64,000 nucleotides of DNA from Saprospirales bacterium (GTDB taxonomy: Bacteria > Bacteroidota > Bacteroidia > Chitinophagales > Saprospiraceae): assembly GCA_007695035.1 (NCBI GenBank), contig REEO01000037.1:1-64000 (forward strand), read 5' to 3'. Below, piece after piece: positions 54,992 through 63,508 of the stretch (within the stretch, counting starts at the first letter, position 1; every line of letters starts with the position of its first letter). A program made the translations under genes and the position numbers. The notes under the pieces are model-generated. The model was not told where the DNA came from. It saw nothing but the letters and a program-made list of their open reading frames with translations, and did no database searches.

Positions 54992-55894
54992 ATGTTAAAA
55001 ATTGCCTGGTCTCCCGTTTACAAATACGATTTGCCCGAAGGCCACCGGTTCCCAATGGAGAAATACGAATTGCTCCCTGAACAACTGATGTATGAGGGGA
55101 CCGTTGATTCATCTAATTTTTACCATCCGCCGGCCCTCAACAGGGATGAAATTTTACTGACGCACAAGCCCAGTTACTACGACAGTCTTTTAAAGGGGCA
55201 ACTCAGCCGGAAAGAACAGCGGAGAATTGGATTTCCGGTGACGAGAAAACTGGTGGAACGGGGTAGGTATATAGCCGGTGGAACACTAAAATGCATCGAT
55301 TACGCGCTGGAATACGGTATATCCATGAACATAGCGGGTGGAACACATCATGCTTATCCCGACAGGGGAGAGGGCTTTTGTGTATTCAATGATTTTGCGC
55401 TTGCATCCAACATTGCACTGCAAAGAAAAATATTGAGCAAGATATTGATTGTCGATCTGGATGTGCATCAGGGGAACGGCAATGCCTTTATTTTTCAAAA
55501 TGAGGACCGCGTGTTCACCTTCAGCATGCACGGAGCCAAAAATTACCCCTTAAAAAAAGAGAAATCTGACCTGGATATTCCCCTCCCGGATGGCCTGGAA
55601 GACAGAAATTATCTCAGGATTTTAAATGAAACCCTTCCTAAACTAATGGACGATGTCGAGCCTGATTTGGTGTTTTACCAGGCAGGAGTGGATATATTGG
55701 AGTCCGATAAACTCGGTAGATTGAAGGTCAGTAAAAATGGGGTGTTGGAGAGGGATAGATTTGTTTTGGAGACCTGTAAGAAAAATGGAGTGCCACTGGT
55801 GGCCAGCATGGGAGGTGGTTATCCTCATAAGTTGAGTGACTTAATCGATGCCCATGCCAATACTTACCGGGTGGCCACTGAGTTGTTTTTTTAA
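54992..55894 (+). CDS. Histone deacetylase-family hydrolase
   Basis: 300 residues of the arginase/deacetylase superfamily (AcuC/acetylpolyamine amidohydrolase-like). Active-site blocks: AGGTHHAYPDRGEGFCVFNDFALA (His-His pair), IVDLDVHQGNGNAFIFQ (metal-binding D-x-H), and FYQAGVDILESDKLGRLKVS (third metal ligand Asp). The conserved catalytic Tyr/Gly-Gly-Gly-Tyr region is MGGGYP. The likely reaction is removal of acyl groups from lysine or polyamines in the cytoplasm. Monocistronic, between the dnaK terminator and priA. Confidence 0.93.
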   Translation: MLKIAWSPVYKYDLPEGHRFPMEKYELLPEQLMYEGTVDSSNFYHPPALNRDEILLTHKPSYYDSLLKGQLSRKEQRRIGFPVTRKLVERGRYIAGGTLKCIDYALEYGISMNIAGGTHHAYPDRGEGFCVFNDFALASNIALQRKILSKILIVDLDVHQGNGNAFIFQNEDRVFTFSMHGAKNYPLKKEKSDLDIPLPDGLEDRNYLRILNETLPKLMDDVEPDLVFYQAGVDILESDKLGRLKVSKNGVLERDRFVLETCKKNGVPLVASMGGGYPHKLSDLIDAHANTYRVATELFF

Positions 55895-56015
55895 GGAATG
55901 CCAGCTTTTTTTCGGAATGGAGATTTCGGCTACTTATTAATGCTTTTATCATCTCTGTTTTTTGGCATAATCCATTGGCTAAAATACATTATATTGGCCC
56001 TTTAATCGACTAAAC

Positions 56016-56034
56016 TCCCGGATATTTGCCGGGA
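56016..56034 (+). promoter_or_regulatory. Dyad upstream of priA
   Basis: TCCCGG (56016-56021) / CCGGGA (56029-56034) with a 7-nt loop ATATTTG; a perfect 6-bp arm pair, 70 nt before the chosen priA ATG. GATATTTG within it is one base from a -7 element, so it may mark a promoter overlapped by an operator. Confidence 0.35.
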
Positions 56035-56103
56035 TTATTACAGGATGGGGAAACGATTTCTCTCCCATTCATCCGGAAAAAATCCAGTGGAAAACCCACA
56101 AAA

Positions 56104-58545
56104 ATGGCTCAAGAGGTACAGTATATTCAAGTATTGCTCCCACTTCCTCTCAAGGGGACATTTACCTATTTTGTGCCCGGTGAACTGCGGCAGATGGTTA
56201 GAATCGGCTGTAGGGTAGAGGTCCGTTTTGGGCGCTCAAAGATATACTCCGGTCTCGTAGAGAGTTTCACAGAGGAACCACCCACAGACTACAAAATAAA
56301 ACCCATACTGGATGTCCTCGATGACAGACCCATAGTAGGGGACTTGCACCTCCGGTTTTGGAAATGGATGGCGGATTATTACGGATGTAGCATGGGCGAG
56401 GTAATGGCTGCAGCACTACCCGGCCCCATGAAACTCCACAGCCAGTCCATTCTTGTCAGGGCTTTCGCATGGGACGAGGAGCACGACCACCTCTCAGACG
56501 AAGCCTGGCTGATTAGGGAGGCACTGACAGACCACAGTGAGATTGATCTGGATGAAGCGAGGGCCATTGCAGGACGCAAAAACATCGGAAAATTTCTCGA
56601 GGAGCTGATCTACAACGGTGTGGTGGAACTCAAAGAAGAGCTGAAGGAAAAATTCAAGCCCGTTTCAATGCGGCATTATTCCATAGTGCCAAAGTACCTT
56701 AAAGACCCCGGTAGGGCCCTTGATGCCGCCAAAAGCTCCAATCCACAGACTGCTGTGCTGCTCACGCTTTTTCAAAAAAAGGACGAGCCCGTTCCCATTT
56801 CCAGACTGAAGAAAAACCCTGAAATAAAGAGACATGCCCTGGATGCCCTGGAGAAAAAAGGCATTGTTGAATCCAAAAAAATGCAGGTCAGCAGGCTGTC
56901 TTCGGAAAACAAATCCTTTAAAGAAGTCCCAAAACTTTCCGAAGAACAAACTCGGGCCATTCGGCAGATTAAAGAAAGTTGGAGGGATAAAGACGTTACC
57001 CTGCTGCACGGAGTGACGGGAAGCGGAAAAACCGTTCTGTACATCGAATTGATGAAAGAGGTATTGGAACAGGGTGGACAGGTTCTCTATTTGCTACCCG
57101 AAATTGGCCTGACCCAGCAGATTATTAAGCGCATTGAGGCCTCTCTCGATCACCCCGTTCACGTCTTTCACTCCAGAGAAAATGTACAGAAGAAAGTGGA
57201 GGTTTGGAAGGCAGCCATGGATGATAAGGGATTGATCATAGGGGCGAGGTCCTCTGTCTTTCTGCCCTGCACCAATCTCAAACTCATTGTGGTAGATGAG
57301 GAGCACGACCCCTCCTACAAACAACAAAACCCAGCCCCCCGCTACCACGGCCGCGATGCTGCCATTTACCTGGCGCGACTTACCGGCGCAAAGTTGTTGC
57401 TAGGCACGGCAACCCCTTCATTGGAGAGTTTTTTCAATGTGCGTAAGAAAAAATACGGATACTGCCTTTTGGAAAACCGCTACGGAGAAGCTGTACTTCC
57501 CGAAACGCAACTTGTCAACATTAAAAAAGCGCGACTGGAAAAGCGGATGAAGGGTCCCTTTTCGGATGAATTGCTGGAAGAGATTAAATCCTGTGTGGCG
57601 GATCAGAAGCAGGTGATACTTTTTCAAAATCGACGTGGATATTCACCAAGTATTCAATGTGCGCAATGCTCCTGGATTCAGGAATGCCATCAGTGCGATG
57701 TGTCCATGACACTGCACATGCGGATGAATGAAATGAAGTGCCATTATTGTAGCCACACAGCCAGTGTGCCCCCGGAATGCCCTGCCTGTGGATCCACCCG
57801 GCTTGAGGCCATTGGGTTTGGAACTGAAAAAGTGGAGGATGAGCTAAGCCTGCTGATGCCGGACCTCAAAATGGCCCGCATGGACCAGGATACGACCCGG
57901 TCAAAAAAAGCACTGCACAAATTGCTGTACGACTTTGAGACCGGTGTGATCGATGTGCTCGTCGGTACCCAGATGGTGACCAAGGGACTGGACTTTGAAA
58001 ATGTCGGCCTGGTCGGCGTCCTGAATGCTGACCAGTTGTTCAACTTCCCGGACTTCAGGGCTTCGGAAAGAGGCTTTCAGATGTTGACCCAGGTCAGTGG
58101 AAGGGCAGGAAGAAGCCACTCTCCCGGCAAGGTGCTCATTCAAACAGGAAATCCGGGGCACCCCATATTGCAGGATGTCCTCAATGCGGACTTTAAAAAC
58201 TTTTTTTACAGAGAATTGCGCGACAGGGGAAAGTACCGCTATCCGCCTTTTTACAGAAACATCAAACTCGAGATAAAACACAAGGACTTGCAAGTAGTCT
58301 GGAAGGCTGCGCGAATCATTAAGGACAAACTGGAAGAAAAATTTGGCAATCGCGTCCTCGGTCCTGCTGAACCCATGATCCCCAGGATTCGGCTGCATTA
58401 CCTGCTGGAGTTTATGTTCAAAGTCGAAAAAGATGCCGAATTGCTCACTGCCACCAAGGTGTTTACGACTGCACTCCTTGATCACGTTCGAACTAAGGAC
58501 CCGTTTAAGTCCTTGAAATATAAACTGGACGTTGATCCGGTATAA
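56104..58545 (+). CDS. priA: Primosomal protein N' (replication restart helicase PriA)
   Basis: 813 residues from ATG 56104, where MAQEVQYIQVLLPLPLKGTFTYFVP matches the normal start; a TTG at 56026 would add 26 unrelated residues. N-terminal DNA-binding domain, then helicase core with Walker A GVTGSGKT (~303-310), DEEHDPSYKQ (~395), and motif VI region QVSGRAGR. A zinc-binding insert between about 519 and 565 carries eight Cys in CxxC pairs (CAQC, CHQC, CHYC, CPAC). PriA reloads the replisome at collapsed forks. Confidence 0.96.
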   Translation: MAQEVQYIQVLLPLPLKGTFTYFVPGELRQMVRIGCRVEVRFGRSKIYSGLVESFTEEPPTDYKIKPILDVLDDRPIVGDLHLRFWKWMADYYGCSMGEVMAAALPGPMKLHSQSILVRAFAWDEEHDHLSDEAWLIREALTDHSEIDLDEARAIAGRKNIGKFLEELIYNGVVELKEELKEKFKPVSMRHYSIVPKYLKDPGRALDAAKSSNPQTAVLLTLFQKKDEPVPISRLKKNPEIKRHALDALEKKGIVESKKMQVSRLSSENKSFKEVPKLSEEQTRAIRQIKESWRDKDVTLLHGVTGSGKTVLYIELMKEVLEQGGQVLYLLPEIGLTQQIIKRIEASLDHPVHVFHSRENVQKKVEVWKAAMDDKGLIIGARSSVFLPCTNLKLIVVDEEHDPSYKQQNPAPRYHGRDAAIYLARLTGAKLLLGTATPSLESFFNVRKKKYGYCLLENRYGEAVLPETQLVNIKKARLEKRMKGPFSDELLEEIKSCVADQKQVILFQNRRGYSPSIQCAQCSWIQECHQCDVSMTLHMRMNEMKCHYCSHTASVPPECPACGSTRLEAIGFGTEKVEDELSLLMPDLKMARMDQDTTRSKKALHKLLYDFETGVIDVLVGTQMVTKGLDFENVGLVGVLNADQLFNFPDFRASERGFQMLTQVSGRAGRSHSPGKVLIQTGNPGHPILQDVLNADFKNFFYRELRDRGKYRYPPFYRNIKLEIKHKDLQVVWKAARIIKDKLEEKFGNRVLGPAEPMIPRIRLHYLLEFMFKVEKDAELLTATKVFTTALLDHVRTKDPFKSLKYKLDVDPV

Positions 58546-58580
58546 ATAAAAAGCGAGATGCCGGAAACGGACACCTCGCT
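58543..58580 (-). terminator. Intrinsic terminator for the minus-strand lipoprotein gene
   Basis: On the minus strand AGCGAG...CTCGCT (58575-58580 / 58552-58557) with inner TG/CA and CCG/CGG pairs around a TTTC loop, followed by TTTTTATTT. The T-run exists only on the minus strand, so it ends the gene at 58614-59036; it overlaps the end of priA. Confidence 0.75.
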
Positions 58581-58613
58581 AAAATGTGTGGAAATTATTA
58601 GTAAGCTTTTTAA

Positions 58614-59036
58614 TCACTCTCCCACTGAGAAATGACTTTGTGAATGCTCGTATTCATCACAGTCGTGATCGATACAAGCAGTCACCTCAATTCGGAATTT
58701 TGTGCCGGCCTCAAAAGAACTTAAATCCAGGGGTTCGTTAAACTCTATCAATGCGACATGACGGTGCAAATGCCAGTCCGCAATTTTGTCGCCGGGCTCA
58801 TCCTCCAAGAATACCTCAATATCAATATCGTGGTTTTCATCCGTGGCCTCTATCATCACATATATATCAACCTCCTCTGCTTCTGCCATCGGAATGACTT
58901 CACCATCGTGGGGAGATACAATCGTTATTTCTATCTCATTGCCAGGTTCGGGCCCGTTGTCATCATCGCTGTCACAGGCCTTGAACAGCAAAGAAAATCC
59001 AGCGAGGAATAACAGGAGAAACAATAACTTTTTCAT
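58614..59036 (-). CDS. Small His/Asp-rich lipoprotein of unknown function
   Basis: 140 residues from the second Met (MKKLLFLLLFLAGFSLLFKAC), a lipoprotein signal with the Cys followed by an acidic DSDDD. The mature part looks like one Ig-like beta domain (ITIVSPHDGEVIPM...VDIYVMIEATDENHDIDIEVFLED) and contains a HLHRH cluster plus CIDHDCDEYEHSQSH near the end, a possible metal site. It weakly recalls DUF4625-type lipoproteins. Neighbours give no hint; it has its own terminator. Function unknown. Confidence 0.7.
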   Translation of the reverse strand: MKKLLFLLLFLAGFSLLFKACDSDDDNGPEPGNEIEITIVSPHDGEVIPMAEAEEVDIYVMIEATDENHDIDIEVFLEDEPGDKIADWHLHRHVALIEFNEPLDLSSFEAGTKFRIEVTACIDHDCDEYEHSQSHFSVGE

Positions 59037-59231
59037 GGACATAAGTTTAGATTATTTAATGCAACACTGTTGCAAATTAACGGAGAGATTGTGGAAAAGA
59101 TGGCAAATCGGTCCGTTTTTTTGCTTTCATGACAGTAAAATGACAATTGGATATGCTATAGGAAAGCATTTGGAAGACTTAGCGCGAGAAAAAAAGTGCT
59201 ATTATGCTACCCAATTATAAAAAGTATAGCC

Positions 59232-59252
59232 AGATATGCAAAAGGCATATCT
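59232..59252 (-). terminator. Probable terminator for the coiled-coil secreted protein gene
   Basis: Perfect 8-bp stem AGATATGC (59232-59239) / GCATATCT (59245-59252), 5-nt loop. On the minus strand a T5 tract follows after eight bases. Located about 40 nt after the stop at 59292. Confidence 0.45.
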
Positions 59253-59291
59253 CAAGCAGCTAAATTATCAGCAGTAATGTACTTGCACTGT

Positions 59292-59972
59292 TTATTGCTC
59301 GAATTCCCTAAGTTTTTGTTTGGTCTGCTCTATTTTGTTGCGTTGGTTTTGAATGGAGACCTCAGCTTCAGCTTGATTTTGAAGGTTCTTTTCAATGTTT
59401 TTGCGGGCCTCCTTTATCTCTTCCTCTGCATCGCGAATGTCTCCTTCATATCCGTCTTTGTCGCGCTTCAGCCTTCTGAGCTGTCGTTCCAGAGACTGGA
59501 GTTCATCTTCCTGGTTGGAAAGGATTTCCTTGGTTTTTTCACGGAGGAGCGCTCTTTTAAAATCCTCCATAAAAACGTTGATGCCCTCTTCTGTATGTGG
59601 GTATTTTTCCGTTGAAATAAAATCGTCACCCATTTCGAACCAGACTCTGACCTCCACAGATCCGCCCGCTTCGTTGAATTTGGCATAGAGATTCAGTTCG
59701 TTGGTAGGGTGGATGGACATAATATTTACTTCTGATGCAGTAAATTCATCTTCTCTGCGATCCCTTCTCACCCGGCTGCGGTATTCACTTCTCACAAAGC
59801 TTCTGAACGTCTGAAAAGCTGTTCGCTCATCCATTTCAGCCATGGTAAAACTGAAGCAGGGATGGCTGCCCTTGCTCATAACTCCGGTACACTGAGTGAT
59901 CTGTGCTATACCGATTGTTGAAATCAGTAAAAAAAAGGCAGCTGACAAAACTAAGTATTTGAAAATCTGCAT
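59292..59972 (-). CDS. Exported protein with C-terminal coiled coil, unknown function
   Basis: 226 residues. Signal peptide 1-23 (MQIFKYLVLSAAFFLLISTIGIA). Residues ~35-140 are a small mixed domain with many Arg (FVRSEYRSRVRRDRRED) and a strand VEVRVWFEMGDDFIST; residues ~140-226 form a long uninterrupted coiled coil (DELQSLERQLRRLKRDKDGYEGDI...QNQRNKIEQTKQKLREF). No lipobox, so probably periplasmic. It starts 63 nt downstream of the lipid kinase gene on the same strand and may be cotranscribed. No family recognised. Confidence 0.75.
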   Translation of the reverse strand: MQIFKYLVLSAAFFLLISTIGIAQITQCTGVMSKGSHPCFSFTMAEMDERTAFQTFRSFVRSEYRSRVRRDRREDEFTASEVNIMSIHPTNELNLYAKFNEAGGSVEVRVWFEMGDDFISTEKYPHTEEGINVFMEDFKRALLREKTKEILSNQEDELQSLERQLRRLKRDKDGYEGDIRDAEEEIKEARKNIEKNLQNQAEAEVSIQNQRNKIEQTKQKLREFEQ

Positions 59973-60035
59973 GCTAATATATTTTGGTTAAGCTAATCAA
60001 TATTTTTTTCGAAAAAGAGACCTAAATATACGGAA

Positions 60036-60968
60036 TTATGCCGGGTTAACAATTTTCCACCGCAAAGAATTTTCAACTTCCACCTTCAGTTTGACGGACC
60101 GATAGTACTCACCGTCAATTTCAACCGGGAATTCATTTTGTTCTCCCTCGATGGACATTTGTTCAAAGCAAAAGCAATTGACCTCCTTTTTTGCAGTAGA
60201 AATATCCCCAAGGTACAGTTTCCAGATAAGTTTGGGAATGGCGGTTCCGGAGGGTTTTTCAATTATGGTGCACTTTAACTTGCCGACTTCTTCATCCTGG
60301 GGAAAAAGCCGCATACCCCCTCCCGTGGTTTCATTCAGTCCGATATTGATAGAGAGAGGGCGTGAACGAATAATGGTTCGATTGGTTCTGCAATTAAATT
60401 GAGGGTAAGTGTACTTGAAGTAGTGCTTTAGTGCGAGCAGCAGGTATTGGGCCTGTTTGTTGTTGCCCGCTCTGGAGTCATTGAGCGATTCTGCGATTTG
60501 GCCCGTGAGTGCGATTCCCAGGGAATTTACCTTCAGTACTTCTGTGAGTCCTTCGTTCCCCTCCGCTGCAATCTCCACCTTCCCCAATTTGCCGGATGTA
60601 ATCCTTCCGCTCAATACTTTTTTTATCCACTTTTTAGGATTGGACGGGATTTTATGGGTGCCTGCCCAGTCGTTTCCGGAACCAATGGGAAATACTGTCA
60701 TTGCCGGCCACTCATCCGGTGGTAAATCGCTTTGATAAAACCAGTTGACCGTCTGGTGTATGCTGCCGTCACCACCCGCTATCACCAAAAGTGTGTTCCG
60801 GAAAAATTTCTGCTGGCCAAGTTGTTGCCACGTTTCCTCCTCCAGGCAATTGAACAGTTCCCACGGAATGGATTTCTCATCCAGTAACTTCAGTAGTTTT
60901 TTTAACCGGGTAGCAGAGCGACCGCCACCGGCACATGGGTTAAACAGGATGATAAGTTTCCACCTCAT
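60036..60968 (-). CDS. Diacylglycerol/sphingosine kinase-family lipid kinase
   Basis: 310 residues of the DagK catalytic family (YegS/BmrU-like). LIILFNPCAGGGRSATRLKKLLK is the N-terminal P-N-P-x-(A/S)-G-x-G block, LLVIAGGDGSIHQTVNWFYQ the GGDG nucleotide-binding motif, and AMTVFPIGSGNDWAG the P-x-G-T/S-x-N-D motif. It phosphorylates a membrane lipid with ATP on the cytoplasmic face; the substrate is not determined. Its ATG is divergent from the ABC operon, with its own promoter at 61016-61023. Confidence 0.92.
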   Translation of the reverse strand: MRWKLIILFNPCAGGGRSATRLKKLLKLLDEKSIPWELFNCLEEETWQQLGQQKFFRNTLLVIAGGDGSIHQTVNWFYQSDLPPDEWPAMTVFPIGSGNDWAGTHKIPSNPKKWIKKVLSGRITSGKLGKVEIAAEGNEGLTEVLKVNSLGIALTGQIAESLNDSRAGNNKQAQYLLLALKHYFKYTYPQFNCRTNRTIIRSRPLSINIGLNETTGGGMRLFPQDEEVGKLKCTIIEKPSGTAIPKLIWKLYLGDISTAKKEVNCFCFEQMSIEGEQNEFPVEIDGEYYRSVKLKVEVENSLRWKIVNPA

Positions 60969-61015
60969 TGAGCAGGTGTTTTATGGTATTGGTACAAAAT
61001 ACACAGACTTTCGTC

Positions 61016-61023
61016 CAAATATA
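61016..61023 (-). promoter_or_regulatory. -7 element of the lipid kinase gene
   Basis: Plus strand CAAATATA reads TATATTTG on the minus strand, an exact TAnnTTTG match, 48 nt upstream of the ATG. Confidence 0.65.
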
Positions 61024-61046
61024 TCCACTCATTCTAATATACGGAC

Positions 61047-61054
61047 TACTTTTG
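61047..61054 (+). promoter_or_regulatory. -7 element of the ABC transporter operon
   Basis: TACTTTTG matches TAnnTTTG. It lies between the two genes, 67 nt before ATG 61121, and supports that start over the in-frame TTG at 60968, which would place the promoter inside the gene. Confidence 0.65.
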
Positions 61055-61120
61055 TTCAATCATTTTAAAAAAAATACTTCTGCCGGGGGAGTAATTCCGG
61101 TTAATGGTAAATCAAAATTC

Positions 61121-62047
61121 ATGGGTATGGATGTGCCTGCATTACAGGTTGACGGAGTGACAAAAAAGTACGAGAAGCATCTCGCTGTGGACAATATCAG
61201 CTTTGAGGTTGAAAGGGGGGTCCTGTTTGGAATGCTCGGACCCAATGGCGCGGGGAAAACTTCAACCATTCGCATGATTACGGGCATTACACTGCCCGAC
61301 AGCGGTAAAATTTTTCTCAATGGAAAGCGGGTGGATGGAAGTCTCACCCCCGGAATTGGATATCTGCCTGAAGAGCGTGGATTGTACCGGAAAATGACGG
61401 TCGGAGAACACCTGATGTATCTGATTAGGTTGAGGGGTTTTTCCTCCTCGGAAGGCCGAAAATTGGTCGATGATTGGGTCGAGCGTTTTGACATTGGCAG
61501 TTGGTGGAAGAAAAAAATTGAAGAGCTCTCCAAGGGGATGCAGCAAAAGATCCAATTTATTGCCGCTGTCATGCACAACCCTGATCTGATGATTTTGGAC
61601 GAACCTTTTTCGGGCCTGGACCCGGTCAATTCCAATTTGATAAGGGAGGAAATCCGCCGCTTGAGCAGCCTTGGAAAGGGTGTGATATTGTCCACTCATA
61701 GAATGGAGCAGGTAGAGGAATTGTGTGAAAAAATTGTACTGATTAACCGTGGGAGGATCGTTTTGACGGGGAATCTGGATGAGATCAAGGAAAGCTACTG
61801 GAAAAATGAATTTCTACTCGATTTTGAAAACAGTGACCAGCAGCCCGATTGGAACGGACTTGAAGAGGTGGAAAGAGACCATAAAGGGCGATGGAAGATC
61901 AGATTAAAAGAAGGGCAGAGTACTGGTGAGATGCTCAATGGATTGATCAACTCAGGGCGAGAAATCATCCATTTTGAAAAAAGCCTGCCCTCGTTGAATG
62001 ACATCTTTATACAGGTGACCGGAGAGGACCTTATCCGGGAGGAATAA
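61121..62047 (+). CDS. ABC transporter ATP-binding protein, NatA-like
   Basis: 308 residues from ATG 61121 (MGMDVPALQVDGVTKKYEKHLAVDNIS). Walker A GPNGAGKTS, Q-loop region GYLPEERGLYRKMTVGEHLMYL, signature LSKGMQQKIQ, Walker B LMILDEPFSGLDP and the switch His in STHRMEQ are complete; the C-terminal ~90 residues are the extra domain typical of the NatA/DrrA group. With the permease 58 nt downstream it forms a two-gene exporter, similar to sodium-extruding NatAB; the substrate is uncertain. Confidence 0.95.
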   Translation: MGMDVPALQVDGVTKKYEKHLAVDNISFEVERGVLFGMLGPNGAGKTSTIRMITGITLPDSGKIFLNGKRVDGSLTPGIGYLPEERGLYRKMTVGEHLMYLIRLRGFSSSEGRKLVDDWVERFDIGSWWKKKIEELSKGMQQKIQFIAAVMHNPDLMILDEPFSGLDPVNSNLIREEIRRLSSLGKGVILSTHRMEQVEELCEKIVLINRGRIVLTGNLDEIKESYWKNEFLLDFENSDQQPDWNGLEEVERDHKGRWKIRLKEGQSTGEMLNGLINSGREIIHFEKSLPSLNDIFIQVTGEDLIREE

Positions 62048-62105
62048 AAGAGGTAGTGAATAAGTTTACTAATTTGATCGACAAGCACTTAAAGTTATTG
62101 AAGGT

Positions 62106-63434
62106 ATGAAAAAAGTTGGGATAATTGCGGGTAGGGAGTACTTCAGCAGGGTAAAAAAACCTCAGTTCATTCTTTTGACGCTGGGAGCTCCCATTTTGTT
62201 CGGCCTTTTTATCCTTATCGTGGGACTGATTTTTAGCTACACGGGCAGTGAGGAAAAGAAAATCCTGGTCTCCGATCCCTCGGGGATCCTTGAGCAACGC
62301 TTTGAACCGTCGGGCAACATAGTTGCTGAATTTCGCCTCGGGAGTCGCACTGAATTGCTGGAGGTAAAATCAGAGGAGGGATTTGATGGGATTTTACTGG
62401 TGCCTGAGGTGGAGGACCCTCAGGTTGAGGAAGTTACTCTGAGATACATTTCGGATCAGCGGCTCAATATCGATCTGGATCAGCGCTTTTCAAGCTATTT
62501 TAACAATCGACTCAGAGACTGGAAAATCAAACGACTCGGTCTGGACGAAATGTTGCTCGATAGGTTGAACACCCGGGTTAGAATCTCTTCTTCTACTGAT
62601 TTGGTAGCTGCTGCTTCTGACGAGGACGATTCGGATGTGGGTTCCAGTATTGCACCCTATGTGGCAGGAGGTATTGGTCTGGTGATCGCCATGTTGATTT
62701 ACTTTATGGTGTTTATTAATGGTACGATGATTATGCGCTCCGTTATGGAGGAAAAGGTCAACAGAATTGTGGAAATAATGATTTCCACTGTGCGACCTTT
62801 TGATCTGATGATGGGTAAATTGCTCGGTGTGGGCGCAGTGGGAGTGACCCAAATACTAATTTGGCTCATTTTTATCCCGCTGGTCTATTTTGGAATAATT
62901 GCATTCTTCGGCAGCTCCATGGACATGAGCGGCACTGGCATGAGTGCGGAGGATGCACCAGAGGTTGATGCCGGTACCATTGCCATGGTCATGAGGGAAC
63001 TCGCAGGATTCAACTGGGTGCTTATATCAGTTTCCTTTATTTTTTACTACCTCGGTGGATTTTTTCTCTACTCCTCGCTTTTCGGTGCGCTGGGGGCCAT
63101 GATGGGCGATGATCTCGGTGAGAACAACAGTCTTTCACTGGTAGTGACCATCCCTATTATTTTGGCCATCTATATCGGGATAGTAGCAGTGCAGTCCCCC
63201 AACAGTACGCTGGCAGTGTGGAGTTCAATGTTTCCTTTATTTTCACCCATCGTCATGCCCTGCCGGCTGGCATTTGACCCACCACTGTGGCAGGTTGGTG
63301 TTTCATTTATCACCCTCATTGTTTTTACGCTGCTGATTGTATGGTTTTCAGGTAAGATATATAGAGTGGGTATTTTGATGTATGGAAAAAAAGCCACTGT
63401 TAAGGAACTAATCAAGTGGTTGAGAACCAGGTGA
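62106..63434 (+). CDS. ABC-2 type transporter permease, NatB-like
   Basis: 442 residues. One membrane helix near the N-terminus (PQFILLTLGAPILFGLFILIVGLIFSY), a large extracytoplasmic domain (~50-190) and then five further helices, including IMRSVMEEKVNRIVEIMISTVRPFDLMMGKLLGVGAVG, the signature loop of the NatB/ABC-2 group. Works with the ATPase encoded just upstream to export a substrate, possibly Na+ or a drug. Confidence 0.93.
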   Translation: MKKVGIIAGREYFSRVKKPQFILLTLGAPILFGLFILIVGLIFSYTGSEEKKILVSDPSGILEQRFEPSGNIVAEFRLGSRTELLEVKSEEGFDGILLVPEVEDPQVEEVTLRYISDQRLNIDLDQRFSSYFNNRLRDWKIKRLGLDEMLLDRLNTRVRISSSTDLVAAASDEDDSDVGSSIAPYVAGGIGLVIAMLIYFMVFINGTMIMRSVMEEKVNRIVEIMISTVRPFDLMMGKLLGVGAVGVTQILIWLIFIPLVYFGIIAFFGSSMDMSGTGMSAEDAPEVDAGTIAMVMRELAGFNWVLISVSFIFYYLGGFFLYSSLFGALGAMMGDDLGENNSLSLVVTIPIILAIYIGIVAVQSPNSTLAVWSSMFPLFSPIVMPCRLAFDPPLWQVGVSFITLIVFTLLIVWFSGKIYRVGILMYGKKATVKELIKWLRTR

Positions 63435-63508
63435 TTCGTTTGGGGTAGAAAATGGCCTTCCCCTATTTTCTGGAGAATCAGTATGTGAGAACTTGCGCAG
63501 CCTGGGTA

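Noticed and set aside
56026-56103. TTG-started extension of PriA
   Set aside because: The 26 added residues do not resemble PriA, while ATG 56104 gives the expected N-terminus.
60968-61120. In-frame TTG-started N-terminal extension of the ABC ATPase
   Set aside because: It would begin inside the lipid kinase start codon, encode no family sequence, and place the plus-strand promoter inside the gene.
63447-63471. Stem AGAAAAT/ATTTTCT between the ABC permease and psd as a bidirectional terminator
   Set aside because: Weak A/T stem with an 11-nt loop and no T-run; competing pairings exist.
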